Positions 24,653-33,635 of a stretch of 64,000 bases of DNA are shown piece after piece. Source of the DNA: Lachnospiraceae bacterium NC2004 (lineage in GTDB: Bacteria > Bacillota > Clostridia > Lachnospirales > Lachnospiraceae); contig JHXB01000001.1 in assembly GCA_000621905.1 (NCBI GenBank), positions 1 to 64,000 on the forward strand. The letters run 5' to 3'. Made by a program: the position numbers and the translations under genes. The notes below the pieces were generated by a model. The model was not told where the DNA came from. It worked only from the letters and a program-made list of their open reading frames with translations, and ran no database searches. The first letter of the stretch is position 1. Every line of letters begins with the position of its first letter.

Positions 24653-25573
24653 ATGTTATTATTTGACGAATTTATTGAGGAGTTGTCTAGTGTGCTTGTT
24701 AACGAGTTTTTAGATGACGGTTACTCAGTGTATCAAAGAGATATTTATAAGAATAATCAGACGGGATATAAGGCTTTGCAGATTGTAAAGGATGGTGATA
24801 ATATTTCACCGTCAATACATATGGATGTGTTCTATGATATGTACGTTGATGGTAAGGATATCAGGGAGATAGCCAAGTCTGTTATCGATTACTATAATGA
24901 CCATGCGGACGGAATTGATGTTGATGTAGAGGAACTTTATGATTACGATAAGATGTCTAAAAAGGTGATTATAAGGCTTATAAATTATGAGAAGAACAAG
25001 GAGATTCTTAAGAATTGTCCTTATGTTATGTGGAACGATCTTGCTATCAGTTTTAGATGGATTGCGGATTATCAAACTGCAGGAATAGCGACAGCGTTGA
25101 TTACCAATCGTGAGTTTAAAAGCTGGGATATATCCCTGGAAGAACTTTATTATCAGGCGATTGAGAATATGCAGAAGCTCTTCCCGATGTGCATAGATGA
25201 TATGGAAGAATTATATCTTCAATCTATTGAAAATGAACTTATAAGGGATAGAGTAAGGCAAGAACTTCAGGAACTTTGTGCACCTGATTTTCCAATGCTT
25301 GTTCTCTCCAATAGTAAGAAGATTAACGGCGCAACGAGTGTTTTATATCCTGATTGTCTAAAGCATTTGTCAGAACAATATGACGGCGGTTTTTACATTC
25401 TTCCTTCAAGTGTTCATGAGATGATTCTCATACCAAACAGCGCTGATATTCCTGAGGATGAGTTAAAGAATATGGTAAGACAAGCCAACCAGACTGCTGT
25501 CAGAGATGAGGATTTATTATCATACAATGTATACTCCTATGACGCTGGACTTGATGAGGTAAGTGTTATATAA
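24653..25573 (+). CDS. DUF5688 family protein
   Basis: A 306-residue cytosolic protein that I read as DUF5688, a family common in gut Firmicutes, often in several copies. It begins MLLFDEFIEELSSVLVNEF and has SIHMDVFYDMYVDGKDI and the C-terminal FYILPSSVHEMILIPNS, typical of the group. No catalytic motif is evident. Function unknown. AAGGAGGA precedes ATG 24653. The downstream gene starts 24 bases after its stop. Confidence 0.7.
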   Translation: MLLFDEFIEELSSVLVNEFLDDGYSVYQRDIYKNNQTGYKALQIVKDGDNISPSIHMDVFYDMYVDGKDIREIAKSVIDYYNDHADGIDVDVEELYDYDKMSKKVIIRLINYEKNKEILKNCPYVMWNDLAISFRWIADYQTAGIATALITNREFKSWDISLEELYYQAIENMQKLFPMCIDDMEELYLQSIENELIRDRVRQELQELCAPDFPMLVLSNSKKINGATSVLYPDCLKHLSEQYDGGFYILPSSVHEMILIPNSADIPEDELKNMVRQANQTAVRDEDLLSYNVYSYDAGLDEVSVI

Positions 25574-25597
25574 TAGCCACGTAAAGAGGTGGTTTTT

Positions 25598-26698
25598 ATG
25601 AAACGCTGGGAGATATATTTAGAGGTATTATGTGAATTAATAATTCTTGCACTTATAATTGCGTTTGTTGGACTTGGGATACCTAAGTTACTCGCGTTTT
25701 TGTGGCCGTTGGTTCTCGGATGGATAATTGCTACGATAGCGCATCCTATCGTTAAGTTTTTGGAGAAGCGCCTTAAGGTTGCCAAAAAGATTGGTTCAGC
25801 AATTCTCGTTGTAGTGGTTATTGCGATAGTTGCGTTCTTAGCTTATGGAATAATATCGGGGCTTGTTTATTATGCGATAGATTTTATTAAGGCGGTTCCC
25901 GGTATTTATAAAGAGACCAATGACAATATATCAGGTTGGTGGGGTTCGTTTTCGAAAATGTTACCGGCAGCATTTGCACTTAAAATCGAAGATACGGCGT
26001 CTTCCGTTACCGGCGAGGTGTCAACATATTTGGCAGGTAAGATGGGCGACGGATATCTAACGGGTTTTGCCAAAGGTGTTACTAACGGAATAATCGGAAT
26101 AATAGTAATGTTTTTATCTGCGTATATGTTTTTGGTGGATTGGGAGAAGTTGCACTTATATTATTCCAAGTTTTTGAGCGAAGGATTAAAGGAGAGGTGT
26201 AAGCTCATCAAAGACAATATTCTAGTCGGTGTGTGGGGATATATCGTTGCACAGTTTAAGCTTATGGTTATAATTGCCTGTGTTTTGTTTGTAGGACTTA
26301 TGATTCTTCCTTCTCACTATGCACTTGTGCCTGCGCTTCTTATTGCGGTGCTTGACGCAATTCCGTTTTTCGGTGTGGGAACGGTATTGCTTCCGTGGGC
26401 TATTTATGAGTTTACTATCAATAATACAGGCTATGGTGTAGGGCTTTTAATACTTTATGCGACATGCTTTGTGTTAAGGCATGTTCTTCAACCAAGACTG
26501 GTAGGAGACAGTGTAGGATTAAGCTCTCTTTCGGTGCTTGTGTTTATGTATGTCGGCTTCAAATTAGGCGGAATTATTGGGTTTATCATCATGATTCTTC
26601 TTGGAATTATAGTTAAGAGGATGTATGAATCAGGGTTCTTTGATGGTCCTATCAACCGCCTTAAAGAGAGGGTTGAAATGCTCAAAACTGCTCCATAG
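25598..26698 (+). CDS. AI-2E family transporter (PerM-like)
   Basis: A 366-residue multi-pass membrane protein of the AI-2 exporter/PerM family. N-terminal hydrophobic segments (ILALIIAFVGLGI, FLWPLVLGWIIATIAHP) and the family motif PIVKFLEKRLK are followed by membrane helices and the C-terminal LVPALLIAVLDAIPFFGVG and LQPRLVGDSVGLSSLSVLV, both diagnostic. Members export small molecules or act as cation/proton antiporters; the substrate here is unknown. ATG 25598 follows AGAGGT and is preferred over GTG 25589. Confidence 0.85.
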   Translation: MKRWEIYLEVLCELIILALIIAFVGLGIPKLLAFLWPLVLGWIIATIAHPIVKFLEKRLKVAKKIGSAILVVVVIAIVAFLAYGIISGLVYYAIDFIKAVPGIYKETNDNISGWWGSFSKMLPAAFALKIEDTASSVTGEVSTYLAGKMGDGYLTGFAKGVTNGIIGIIVMFLSAYMFLVDWEKLHLYYSKFLSEGLKERCKLIKDNILVGVWGYIVAQFKLMVIIACVLFVGLMILPSHYALVPALLIAVLDAIPFFGVGTVLLPWAIYEFTINNTGYGVGLLILYATCFVLRHVLQPRLVGDSVGLSSLSVLVFMYVGFKLGGIIGFIIMILLGIIVKRMYESGFFDGPINRLKERVEMLKTAP

Positions 26699-26705
26699 AT
26701 TTCAA

Positions 26706-26756
26706 TTGACGATTAAAAAGTCGTGTGATATAATATTTTTTGTGTCCTAAGACACA
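26706..26756 (+). promoter_or_regulatory. cold-shock gene promoter with start-site palindrome
   Basis: TTGACG (26706-26711), 17-base spacer, TATAAT (26729-26734). TGTGTC-CTAA-GACACA (26741-26756) overlaps the expected start. It may be an operator or a 5' hairpin in the messenger. Confidence 0.75.
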
Positions 26757-26788
26757 ATATATTTTCAGTTTTTATGGAGGAACAAAAA

Positions 26789-26992
26789 ATGAAACAAGGT
26801 ACTGTTAAATGGTTCAATGGTAAGAAGGGTTATGGCTTCATTTCAGACGAGGAAGGTAATGACGTATTCGTACATTTCTCAGGAATCGTTATGGATGGCT
26901 TTAAGTCACTCGACGAAGGACAGAAGGTTCAGTTCGAGGTTACCGATGGCGAGAAGGGACCACAGGCAACTGACGTTACTGTTATCGCTTAA
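26789..26992 (+). CDS. cold-shock protein, CspA family
   Basis: A 67-residue single-stranded nucleic-acid-binding protein that acts as an RNA chaperone. RNP1 (KGYGFI) and RNP2 (VFVHF) are intact in [18 protein letters not shown] and [14 protein letters not shown] 26789 is used because an earlier in-frame ATG (26774) overlaps the TGGAGG ribosome binding site. It is monocistronic, with its own strong promoter. Confidence 0.95.
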   Translation: MKQGTVKWFNGKKGYGFISDEEGNDVFVHFSGIVMDGFKSLDEGQKVQFEVTDGEKGPQATDVTVIA

Positions 26993-27104
26993 TGAATCAA
27001 GACAGCCAAGAGTTTTAAGTGTACCTTTTTTTATTAGATTATAAAGTTGACATTATTATGTAGAACGAGAACCTATTAAAATTTGCACTATGACTTGAAG
27101 GTTT

Positions 27105-27134
27105 AGAGATCGTCTTATGACGGTCTCTTTTTTT
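27105..27134 (+). terminator. terminator upstream of the ppx gene
   Basis: AGAGATCGTC-TTAT-GACGGTCTCT (27105-27128) with a T run after. It lies about 110 bases past the cold-shock gene and may end its transcript. Confidence 0.8.
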
Positions 27135-27166
27135 ACTTTTTTAGTGCATTTTTCGCCTATTTATCG

Positions 27167-27172
27167 TATAAT
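27167..27172 (+). promoter_or_regulatory. possible -10 of the ppx-ppk operon
   Basis: TATAAT at 27167-27172 lies 20 bases upstream of the ppx start. The -35 position holds GTGCAT with a 17-base spacer, a weak match. Confidence 0.4.
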
Positions 27173-27192
27173 GGAAATGAGGTGATGGTGTT

Positions 27193-28728
27193 ATGGCATA
27201 TACTACATTTGCAGCTATAGCGGTAGGGTCCAATGACGTCTTTATGAAGATATATCAGATTTCGGCGTCCAAGGGGATCAAACAGATTGATTATGTCAGC
27301 CAGTATCTGGCTATTGGACGAGATACATATAGATACGGCAAGATCAGCAATGATATTGTTGATGAACTTAGTCAGATTCTCGCTCGTTTCAAAAAGAAGA
27401 TGAAAGAGTATCAGGTCACGACTTATCAGGCATATGCATCGAGTGCGATAAGAGAGGCAGAGAACAGAGAGTTTATTCTTGATCAGGTAAGCCTTAAGAC
27501 CGGTATAGATATTCATGTTTTAAGCAATTCCGAGAGACATTATCTTATGTATAAAGGTATTGCGAGTCATAACGCAGACTTTGATAATGTCATCCAGAAG
27601 AATACCGCTATCATAGATATGGGAGCGGGTAGTATTCAGATATCCATGTTTGATAAGCAGGCTCTTGCAACGACTCAGAATCTTAAGATTGGTTCGATGA
27701 GACTTCAGGGACTCCTTGAGAGACAGCAGGAGAGATTGAGTGGATATAAAGATATGATTGCTGAGTATATCAGTAACGAGATTGACACCTTCAACAATTA
27801 TTTTATGAAGGATAAGTCGATTAAGAATATTATTGCTGTAGGTGATGAGATAGATGCCATGAGAAGGATGGTGCCTGAGCTTCACATCACAGATTCTATA
27901 GACAGCGGGCAGATGAGCATTATCTACGACAAGATAGTCAAGAAATCTGCAGAGGAGATTAATGCTGAGTACGAGATACCGCTTGAGATTGCGGATACAC
28001 TTTTGCCTGCTGCAGAGATTTATAAAGTATTTTTAGCCAGGTCTAAAGCAGAGCTTATATGGACTCCTGGTATCGATATATGCGACAGTATTGCAGCTAA
28101 CTATGCCGATGAGAGTGGCAAGGTTCTTCTTAAGCATGACTTTAAGCAGGACATCATTTCCATGGCGAAGAACTTAAGCAAGAGATATCACAGCAACAGA
28201 GTTCACATTTCCAATGTTCTTAATATAGGCCTTGAGATATTTGATACCATGAAGGATATCCATGGGCTTAACGACAGAAACAGACTTTATCTTCAGATTG
28301 CTATCATTTTACATGATTGCGGTAAGTATATAACTATGAATGCCGGCGGCAGGGAGTCGTACAATATCATTATGGCTTCGGAGATTATCGGTCTTTCACA
28401 CAGGGAGAGAGAGCTTGTTGCCTGCATTGTCAAGTACAACACTGTGTATCTTCCTGCGTATACTGAGCTTGAGGGCGTTCTTAACAAGGATGAATATATA
28501 CTTATAACCAAGCTTACGGCTATTTTAAGGGTTGCCAATGCGATGGACAGAAGTCACAAGCAGAAGATTGGTAAGATTACGGTTGAGAGAAAGAATAAGA
28601 AGCTCATACTTAATACAGACACATTAGCTGACATTTCCTTAGAGAGAACTTTGTTTGGTAACAAGGCAGACTTCTTTGAGGATGTTTACGGAATCAGACC
28701 TATTATCAAGCAGAGGAGGAATCTTTGA
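27193..28728 (+). CDS. Ppx/GppA phosphatase with C-terminal HD domain
   Basis: A 511-residue protein. The N-terminal two-thirds form the actin-like Ppx/GppA phosphatase fold (SSAIREAENREF, IIDMGAGSIQISMF). The C-terminal third has an HD-type fold with HDCGKYITMNAGGRES, a metal site. Such proteins hydrolyse polyphosphate or (p)ppGpp-type substrates. The gene is tightly coupled to ppk, whose ATG overlaps its TGA, so a polyphosphate role is favoured. GAGGTGATGG precedes ATG 27193. Confidence 0.85.
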   Translation: MAYTTFAAIAVGSNDVFMKIYQISASKGIKQIDYVSQYLAIGRDTYRYGKISNDIVDELSQILARFKKKMKEYQVTTYQAYASSAIREAENREFILDQVSLKTGIDIHVLSNSERHYLMYKGIASHNADFDNVIQKNTAIIDMGAGSIQISMFDKQALATTQNLKIGSMRLQGLLERQQERLSGYKDMIAEYISNEIDTFNNYFMKDKSIKNIIAVGDEIDAMRRMVPELHITDSIDSGQMSIIYDKIVKKSAEEINAEYEIPLEIADTLLPAAEIYKVFLARSKAELIWTPGIDICDSIAANYADESGKVLLKHDFKQDIISMAKNLSKRYHSNRVHISNVLNIGLEIFDTMKDIHGLNDRNRLYLQIAIILHDCGKYITMNAGGRESYNIIMASEIIGLSHRERELVACIVKYNTVYLPAYTELEGVLNKDEYILITKLTAILRVANAMDRSHKQKIGKITVERKNKKLILNTDTLADISLERTLFGNKADFFEDVYGIRPIIKQRRNL

Positions 28729-30863
28729 TGAGCGATAAGAAATATATCAAACCTGAATATTATTATAACCGAGAGTTGTCCTGGCTTGAATTTGACGGTA
28801 GATGTCTTTCTGAGGCTCAGGATGAGTCGATACCTTTATTTGAGAGGATCAAGTTTTTAAGTATAACCGCATCCAATCTTGATGAATTCTTTATGGTTAG
28901 AGTTGCGTCACTTAAGGATCAGGTGCATGCCGGTTACAAGAAGAAGGATATTGCGGGTATGACATCTGAAGAGCAGCTAGAGGCCATCAATGACAGAACT
29001 CACAGCTTCATGGAGGCACAGTATAGAACATTAAATGACAACCTTATTCCGAACCTTAAGAAGAACGGACTTAGGGTGCTCACGAGCTTTGAACAGCTTA
29101 ATGAGGAACAGGGGAAGTATGTTGATGATTATTTTAAAATGAATGTATATCCGGTTCTTACGCCCATGGCTGTTGATTCATCAAGACCGTTTCCGCTGGT
29201 GCGCAATAAGACGCTTAATATTGCTGCTTTGGTAATAGATAAGGATAACGGAGAAGATTACGAACTTGCGACTGTTCAGGTGCCTTCTGTTCTTGACAGA
29301 ATAGTTAAGCTTCCTGAGAGCAAAGAGGGAGTTACAGATATTATTTTGTTAGAGGAGATTATAGAGCGTAATCTTGACAAGCTTTTCTTAAACTATGAGG
29401 TCAAATGTGCATTTCCTTATCGTGTTATGAGAAATGCTGACTTTACGATTGATGAAGAGGGAGCAGAGGATCTTCTCTTTGAGATTGAGAAATCATTAAA
29501 GCTAAGACAGTGGGGCGAGGTTATCAGGTTAGAGATAGCTTCTGATGTAGACAAGAAGCTGCTTAAGCTACTTAAGAAAGAGCTTTCTGTTATGGATGAA
29601 GATGTTTATAGAATTAACGGACCGCTTGATCTTACATTTCTCATGAAAGTTAACGGCATGAGCGGTTTTGATCATCTTAAATATGACAAATGGATCCCTA
29701 AACAGCCGGCTATGATAGATCCTGAAGATAATCTATTTGACCAAATCAGAAATCATGATATACTAATGCAGCATCCATATGAGAGTTTTGATCCTGTTGT
29801 CAATTTCGTAAGGCTTGCTTCTAAGGATCCTAATGTATTAGCAATTAAGCAGACATTATACAGAGTGTCGGGTAACTCGCCGATTATCGCGGCACTTGCT
29901 TCTGCTGCCGAGAACGGTAAGCAGGTATCTGTGCTTGTTGAGCTTAAAGCGAGGTTTGACGAGGAGAACAATATTATATGGGCAAGAAAGTTAGAGCAGG
30001 CTGGTTGTCACGTTATATACGGTCTTAAGGGACTTAAGACTCACTCTAAGATTACTCTTGTGGTAAGGAGAGAGGATGACGGTATCAGAAGATATGTGCA
30101 TCTTGGTACCGGCAATTACAATGACAGTACTGCTAAGCTTTATACTGACATGGGGCTTTTTACTGCTTCAGAGCTTATTGGTGAAGATGCAACGGCGGTA
30201 TTTAATATGCTTTCCGGTTATTCTGAGCCACCGTTTTGGAACAAGCTTACATGTGCGCCAATCTGGTTAAGAGACAGGTTTATAAGGCTTATTGAACGTG
30301 AGAAGAAGCATGCTGAAGAAGGCAAGAAGGCAAGGATTGTTGCCAAGCTTAACTCTCTTTGTGACAGAGGTATTATTGCTGCTCTTTACGAGGCTTCAAG
30401 TGCAGGTGTTAAGATTGATCTTATTGTAAGAGGTATATGTTCGCTTAAGGTTGGGATACCGGAGGTGAGCGACAATATCACCGTAAGGTCGATTGTAGGT
30501 AATTTCCTTGAGCACAGCCGTATATATTATTTTTACAACGAAGGTCATGAAGATGTTTTTATGGCGAGCGCGGACTGGATGCCAAGGAATCTTGACAGAC
30601 GTGTAGAGATTATGTTCCCTATTGAGGATGAGAACCTTAAGGACTATGCAATACATGTTCTTCAAGTAGAACTCGCAGACAATGTTAAAGCTCATATTAT
30701 GCAGCCTGATGGCAGCTATGTTAAGCCTGACAGAGGTGATAACGAACCGGTCAATTCACAGGAGACATTTTGTGAAGAGGCCAATAAATCCAACATGAAG
30801 GATGTGGATGTCAAGCCGGATAGGGTGTTTATACCTATCGAGGCAGATAGCGAACAGGAATAG
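28728..30863 (+). CDS. ppk1: polyphosphate kinase 1
   Basis: A 711-residue PPK1 that makes long-chain polyphosphate from ATP, reversibly. Phosphorylated His439 lies in KTHSK and the second conserved His596 in LEHSRIYYFYN. The segment HLGTGNYND and C-terminal MPRNLDRRVEIMFPI are also typical. A weaker unstructured tail (residues about 665-711) follows. ATG 28728 overlaps the ppx TGA (TGATG), indicating translational coupling. GAGGAGGAA precedes it. Confidence 0.95.
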   Translation: MSDKKYIKPEYYYNRELSWLEFDGRCLSEAQDESIPLFERIKFLSITASNLDEFFMVRVASLKDQVHAGYKKKDIAGMTSEEQLEAINDRTHSFMEAQYRTLNDNLIPNLKKNGLRVLTSFEQLNEEQGKYVDDYFKMNVYPVLTPMAVDSSRPFPLVRNKTLNIAALVIDKDNGEDYELATVQVPSVLDRIVKLPESKEGVTDIILLEEIIERNLDKLFLNYEVKCAFPYRVMRNADFTIDEEGAEDLLFEIEKSLKLRQWGEVIRLEIASDVDKKLLKLLKKELSVMDEDVYRINGPLDLTFLMKVNGMSGFDHLKYDKWIPKQPAMIDPEDNLFDQIRNHDILMQHPYESFDPVVNFVRLASKDPNVLAIKQTLYRVSGNSPIIAALASAAENGKQVSVLVELKARFDEENNIIWARKLEQAGCHVIYGLKGLKTHSKITLVVRREDDGIRRYVHLGTGNYNDSTAKLYTDMGLFTASELIGEDATAVFNMLSGYSEPPFWNKLTCAPIWLRDRFIRLIEREKKHAEEGKKARIVAKLNSLCDRGIIAALYEASSAGVKIDLIVRGICSLKVGIPEVSDNITVRSIVGNFLEHSRIYYFYNEGHEDVFMASADWMPRNLDRRVEIMFPIEDENLKDYAIHVLQVELADNVKAHIMQPDGSYVKPDRGDNEPVNSQETFCEEANKSNMKDVDVKPDRVFIPIEADSEQE

Positions 30864-30889
30864 TAGTTTTAATGGAGATTTGATTTTTT

Positions 30890-32113
30890 ATGTGTAATTT
30901 GTTTAAAAGGTTAACAGCGTTTTTGCTTATTGTAGCGTTTATTTTTGAATTTGCACCGGTGAGTAATGTGCATGCCAGTGAGGATGCAGATGATATCGGA
31001 CTTACCGGAAGTGAAATCAATATGGAGAACTACTTTGAGCAGTACGATTTTGAGGAGGATGCCGAAGTAATAGGAGGAGAGGTTACGTCCTCTGACGCAT
31101 CTGAAGACGCGGAGGATTCCTATCAGGATACCTCTAATTATTCGATTAAGAATACTTTGGGTAATATGAGAGGCGTTTGGGTGTCGTTTTGTGACTACAA
31201 GAGCATGGGGCTTTACAACAAGTCTAAGACTACATTTACCAAAAATGCAGACAAGATGTTCAAGAAGTTCAAGAAGGACAAGATTAATACTGTGTTCTTC
31301 CATGTTTGTCCTTGTAATGATGCGATATATCCAAGTAAGACTTTAAAGTGGAGTTCTTATATGTTCAAGAATTCCAAGAAACCGGCATATGACCCGCTTA
31401 AGATTCTCATCGAAAGATCTCATGCTTACGGAATAGCTTTTCATGCATGGCTCAACCCTTACAGAAAGACTATGACTTCAAGTTATAATCCGGGAAGTGA
31501 GTCGTCAACCAACAGGATTGTTAAGATTGTTAAAGAGATTGCCAAAGGTTACAATGTTGACGGTATCCACATGGACGATTATTTTTATCCTAATAACGGA
31601 CAGTTCAAAGGAGTTTCTGCAAAGACCAAGAAGAAAAATGTTAATAAGATGGTCAAGAAGGTATATAACACCGTCAAGGCTATCAATTCCAAGATGATAT
31701 TTGGAATAAGCCCTGCAGGCAATGTTTCCTATGCCAAGTCAATCGGTTGTGATCTTAACACATGGCTTAACAATAAGGGATATATTGATTACATTCTTCC
31801 GCAGATATATTGGTCAGATAAGTACCTTCTTCACGGCATCAACTACAAGATGTACACTAATACGCTTAAGCATTGGAAGAGGCTTGATAAATCCAACAAG
31901 ACTATGATTATAGGGCTTGCAATCTATAGAGCAGGCGTAGGAGATTCGTGTGATAGAGGATGGACCAAGAAGAATAACGTTATCGTCACTCAGATAAAAC
32001 AGCAGAAAGAGGCAGGATGTAAAGGTTTTGTGCTGTTCTCGTCACAGTATATGTATAAGAAGAATGGCAAGAAAGAGATGGCTAACTACCGTAAATACAT
32101 GGGAATTGCATAA
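30890..32113 (+). CDS. secreted glycoside-hydrolase-like protein (GHL10/DUF187 type)
   Basis: A 407-residue exported protein. Signal peptide about 1-28 (FLLIVAFIFEFAPVSNVHA) precedes an acidic linker, then a TIM-barrel-like domain with MRGVWVSFCDYKSMGL, ILIERSHAYGIAFHAWLNPYR, VDGIHMDDYFYP and MIFGISPAGN. This order is that of the family-10-like glycosyl hydrolases (DUF187). The Asp pair in HMDDYFY is the likely catalytic or binding site. Substrate unknown, presumably a cell-wall or plant glycan. The ATG at 30890 follows GGAGA. Confidence 0.8.
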   Translation: MCNLFKRLTAFLLIVAFIFEFAPVSNVHASEDADDIGLTGSEINMENYFEQYDFEEDAEVIGGEVTSSDASEDAEDSYQDTSNYSIKNTLGNMRGVWVSFCDYKSMGLYNKSKTTFTKNADKMFKKFKKDKINTVFFHVCPCNDAIYPSKTLKWSSYMFKNSKKPAYDPLKILIERSHAYGIAFHAWLNPYRKTMTSSYNPGSESSTNRIVKIVKEIAKGYNVDGIHMDDYFYPNNGQFKGVSAKTKKKNVNKMVKKVYNTVKAINSKMIFGISPAGNVSYAKSIGCDLNTWLNNKGYIDYILPQIYWSDKYLLHGINYKMYTNTLKHWKRLDKSNKTMIIGLAIYRAGVGDSCDRGWTKKNNVIVTQIKQQKEAGCKGFVLFSSQYMYKKNGKKEMANYRKYMGIA

Positions 32114-32128
32114 AATCAACATTTTCTC

Positions 32129-32157
32129 TTGACAAATGTTGATTGGCATGGTAATAT
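32129..32157 (+). promoter_or_regulatory. infC operon promoter
   Basis: TTGACA (32129-32134), 17-base spacer, TAATAT (32152-32157). An 11-bp inverted repeat, AATCAACATTT/AAATGTTGATT (32114-32144), surrounds the -35. Confidence 0.8.
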
Positions 32158-32163
32158 GTCATC

Positions 32164-32345
32164 TGTTGTGGGTAACACAACTGGTAACAATAAAGCAGAG
32201 GATCCACTCTCACCTCAGCGCAATTAGGCGACTCGGGTTTATAGTATGATTGTAAATGCTGATTTATACAGCTTGATTTATGATGATATTTATGTGGATT
32301 GTTATGCAATCCACTTTTTTTGTGGATTTGATATTATGATATTGT
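32164..32345 (+). ncRNA. L20-type leader with attenuator (infC-rpmI-rplT)
   Basis: About 190 bases of untranslated leader precede infC. It contains GTGGATTG-TTATG-CAATCCAC (32294-32314) followed by seven T, a strong intrinsic terminator, and upstream sequence able to form competing pairings. In Firmicutes the infC-rpmI-rplT operon is controlled by binding of L20 to such a leader; this is inferred here from position and structure. Confidence 0.8.
32294..32321 (+). terminator. attenuator terminator in the infC leader
   Basis: An 8-bp perfect stem with a 5-base loop, then TTTTTTT, about 40 bases upstream of the infC start. Premature termination here would be the off state of the operon. Confidence 0.85.
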
Positions 32346-32359
32346 TTGGAGGTGTATGA

Positions 32360-32869
32360 ATCATAGCAGTAGAGAATCAGATTAATGAGCAGATAAGGGA
32401 TAAGGAAGTTCGTGTTATCGGATCTAACGGTGAGCAGATCGGTGTTATGTCATCTAAGGATGCGCTTAACATGGCTGAAGAGCAGGGACTTGATCTTGTG
32501 AAGATTTCTCCTAATGCCAAGCCGCCTGTATGTAAGATTATTGATTACAGTAAGTACAAGTATGAGCAGGCTAGAAAAGAGAAAGAAGCTCGTAAGAAAC
32601 AGAAGACCGTCGATACCAAGGAGATTAGATTTTCACCTAATATCGATACTAACGATCTTAATACTAAGATTAATCAGGCAAGAAAGTTCTTATCTAAGGG
32701 TGATAAGGTCAAGGTTAATTTAAGATTCAGAGGTCGAGAGCTTGCACATGTCGATGCAACCAAGCACATACTCGACGAATTTGCAGAGGCACTTTCAGAT
32801 TGCGCTCAGGTTGATAAACCGGCTAAGTTTGAAGGACGAAGCATGATTATGATTCTGTCACAGAAGTAA
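32360..32869 (+). CDS. infC: translation initiation factor IF-3, non-AUG start
   Basis: A 169-residue IF-3 that checks start-codon fidelity and prevents premature subunit joining. The conserved opening NQINEQIRDKEVRVIGSNGE lies in frame upstream of the first ATG (32447), so the real start is ATC at 32360 or ATA at 32363; there is a TGA at 32357 and no AUG, GUG or UUG codon in frame. GGAGG at 32348-32352 gives a 7-base (ATC) or 10-base (ATA) spacer. Rare AUU/AUC/AUA starts on infC allow IF-3 to repress its own translation. The C-terminal domain with KVKVNLRFRGRELAH is complete. Confidence 0.9.
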   Translation: MIAVENQINEQIRDKEVRVIGSNGEQIGVMSSKDALNMAEEQGLDLVKISPNAKPPVCKIIDYSKYKYEQARKEKEARKKQKTVDTKEIRFSPNIDTNDLNTKINQARKFLSKGDKVKVNLRFRGRELAHVDATKHILDEFAEALSDCAQVDKPAKFEGRSMIMILSQK

Positions 32870-32913
32870 TATCATTTTATAAATGTACATTGTAATTTAA
32901 GGAGGATAAAGTT

Positions 32914-33111
32914 ATGCCAAAGATGAAGACTAACCGCGCTGCAGCTAAGCGTTTCAAGAAGACCGGTACAGGTAAGTTAAAGCGCCAGAAGGCTTATAAG
33001 CAGCACATTTTAACTAAGAAGTCAGCTAAGACCAAGAGAAACTTAAGAAAAGGTGTTATGACAGACTCAACTAATATCAAGAACATGAAGAAGATTATGC
33101 CTTATATTTAA
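32914..33111 (+). CDS. rpmI: 50S ribosomal protein L35
   Basis: A 65-residue basic protein ([20 protein letters not shown]) with the L35 pattern. AAGGAGG precedes ATG 32914. It sits between infC and rplT in the classical order. Confidence 0.95.
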   Translation: MPKMKTNRAAAKRFKKTGTGKLKRQKAYKQHILTKKSAKTKRNLRKGVMTDSTNIKNMKKIMPYI

Positions 33112-33144
33112 TTAAGGTTTCGAGTTTTTAGGAGGTATTTTAAA

Positions 33145-33501
33145 ATGGCAAGAATTAAAGGTGGCGCTAATGCCAAAAAAAAGCACAATAAAGTATTGAA
33201 GCTTGCTAAGGGCTACAGAGGAGCTCGTTCTAAGCAGTATCGTGTTGCTAAGCAGTCTGTTATGCGTGCTCTTAGCACATCATACGCAGGCAGAAAGCAG
33301 CGTAAACGTCAGTTCAGACAGCTCTGGATCGCTCGTATTAACGCAGCAGCTCGTATGAATGGACTTTCATACAGCAAGTTTATGCATGGTCTTAAGCTTG
33401 CAGGTGTTGATATGAACCGTAAGATGTTATCTGAGATGGCTATTGCAGATCCTGAGGGATTCGCTAAGCTTGTTGAGCTTGCTAAAGGTAAGCTTGCATA
33501 A
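33145..33501 (+). CDS. rplT: 50S ribosomal protein L20
   Basis: A 118-residue L20 ([20 protein letters not shown], with [20 protein letters not shown]). It binds 23S rRNA early in assembly and, in related bacteria, the operon leader. AGGAGG precedes ATG 33145. Confidence 0.95.
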   Translation: MARIKGGANAKKKHNKVLKLAKGYRGARSKQYRVAKQSVMRALSTSYAGRKQRKRQFRQLWIARINAAARMNGLSYSKFMHGLKLAGVDMNRKMLSEMAIADPEGFAKLVELAKGKLA

Positions 33502-33514
33502 TATCATGATTATT

Positions 33515-33539
33515 AAGCCGAGGATTCTCGGCTTTTTTT
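33515..33539 (+). terminator. terminator of the infC operon
   Basis: AAGCCGAG-GATT-CTCGGCTT (33515-33534) followed by T. Confidence 0.9.
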
Positions 33540-33573
33540 GTTTTTCAGGGAGAAAGTTAACACTTTTTAACAG

Positions 33574-33602
33574 TTGACAATAGTGGCTCAAGGCTCTACA
33601 AT
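33574..33602 (+). promoter_or_regulatory. promoter of the chemoreceptor gene
   Basis: TTGACA (33574-33579), 17-base spacer, TACAAT (33597-33602), a strong sigma-A match; the gene starts 33 bases downstream of it. Confidence 0.8.
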
Positions 33603-33635
33603 AGATATAATACATACATTTACTAGGAGGTATTT

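Noticed and set aside
27047-27075. TTGACA suggesting a small RNA promoter between the cold-shock and ppx genes
   Set aside because: The -10 position with a 17-base spacer is AACCTA, a poor match, and no other spacing gives a good box. No RNA gene is claimed.
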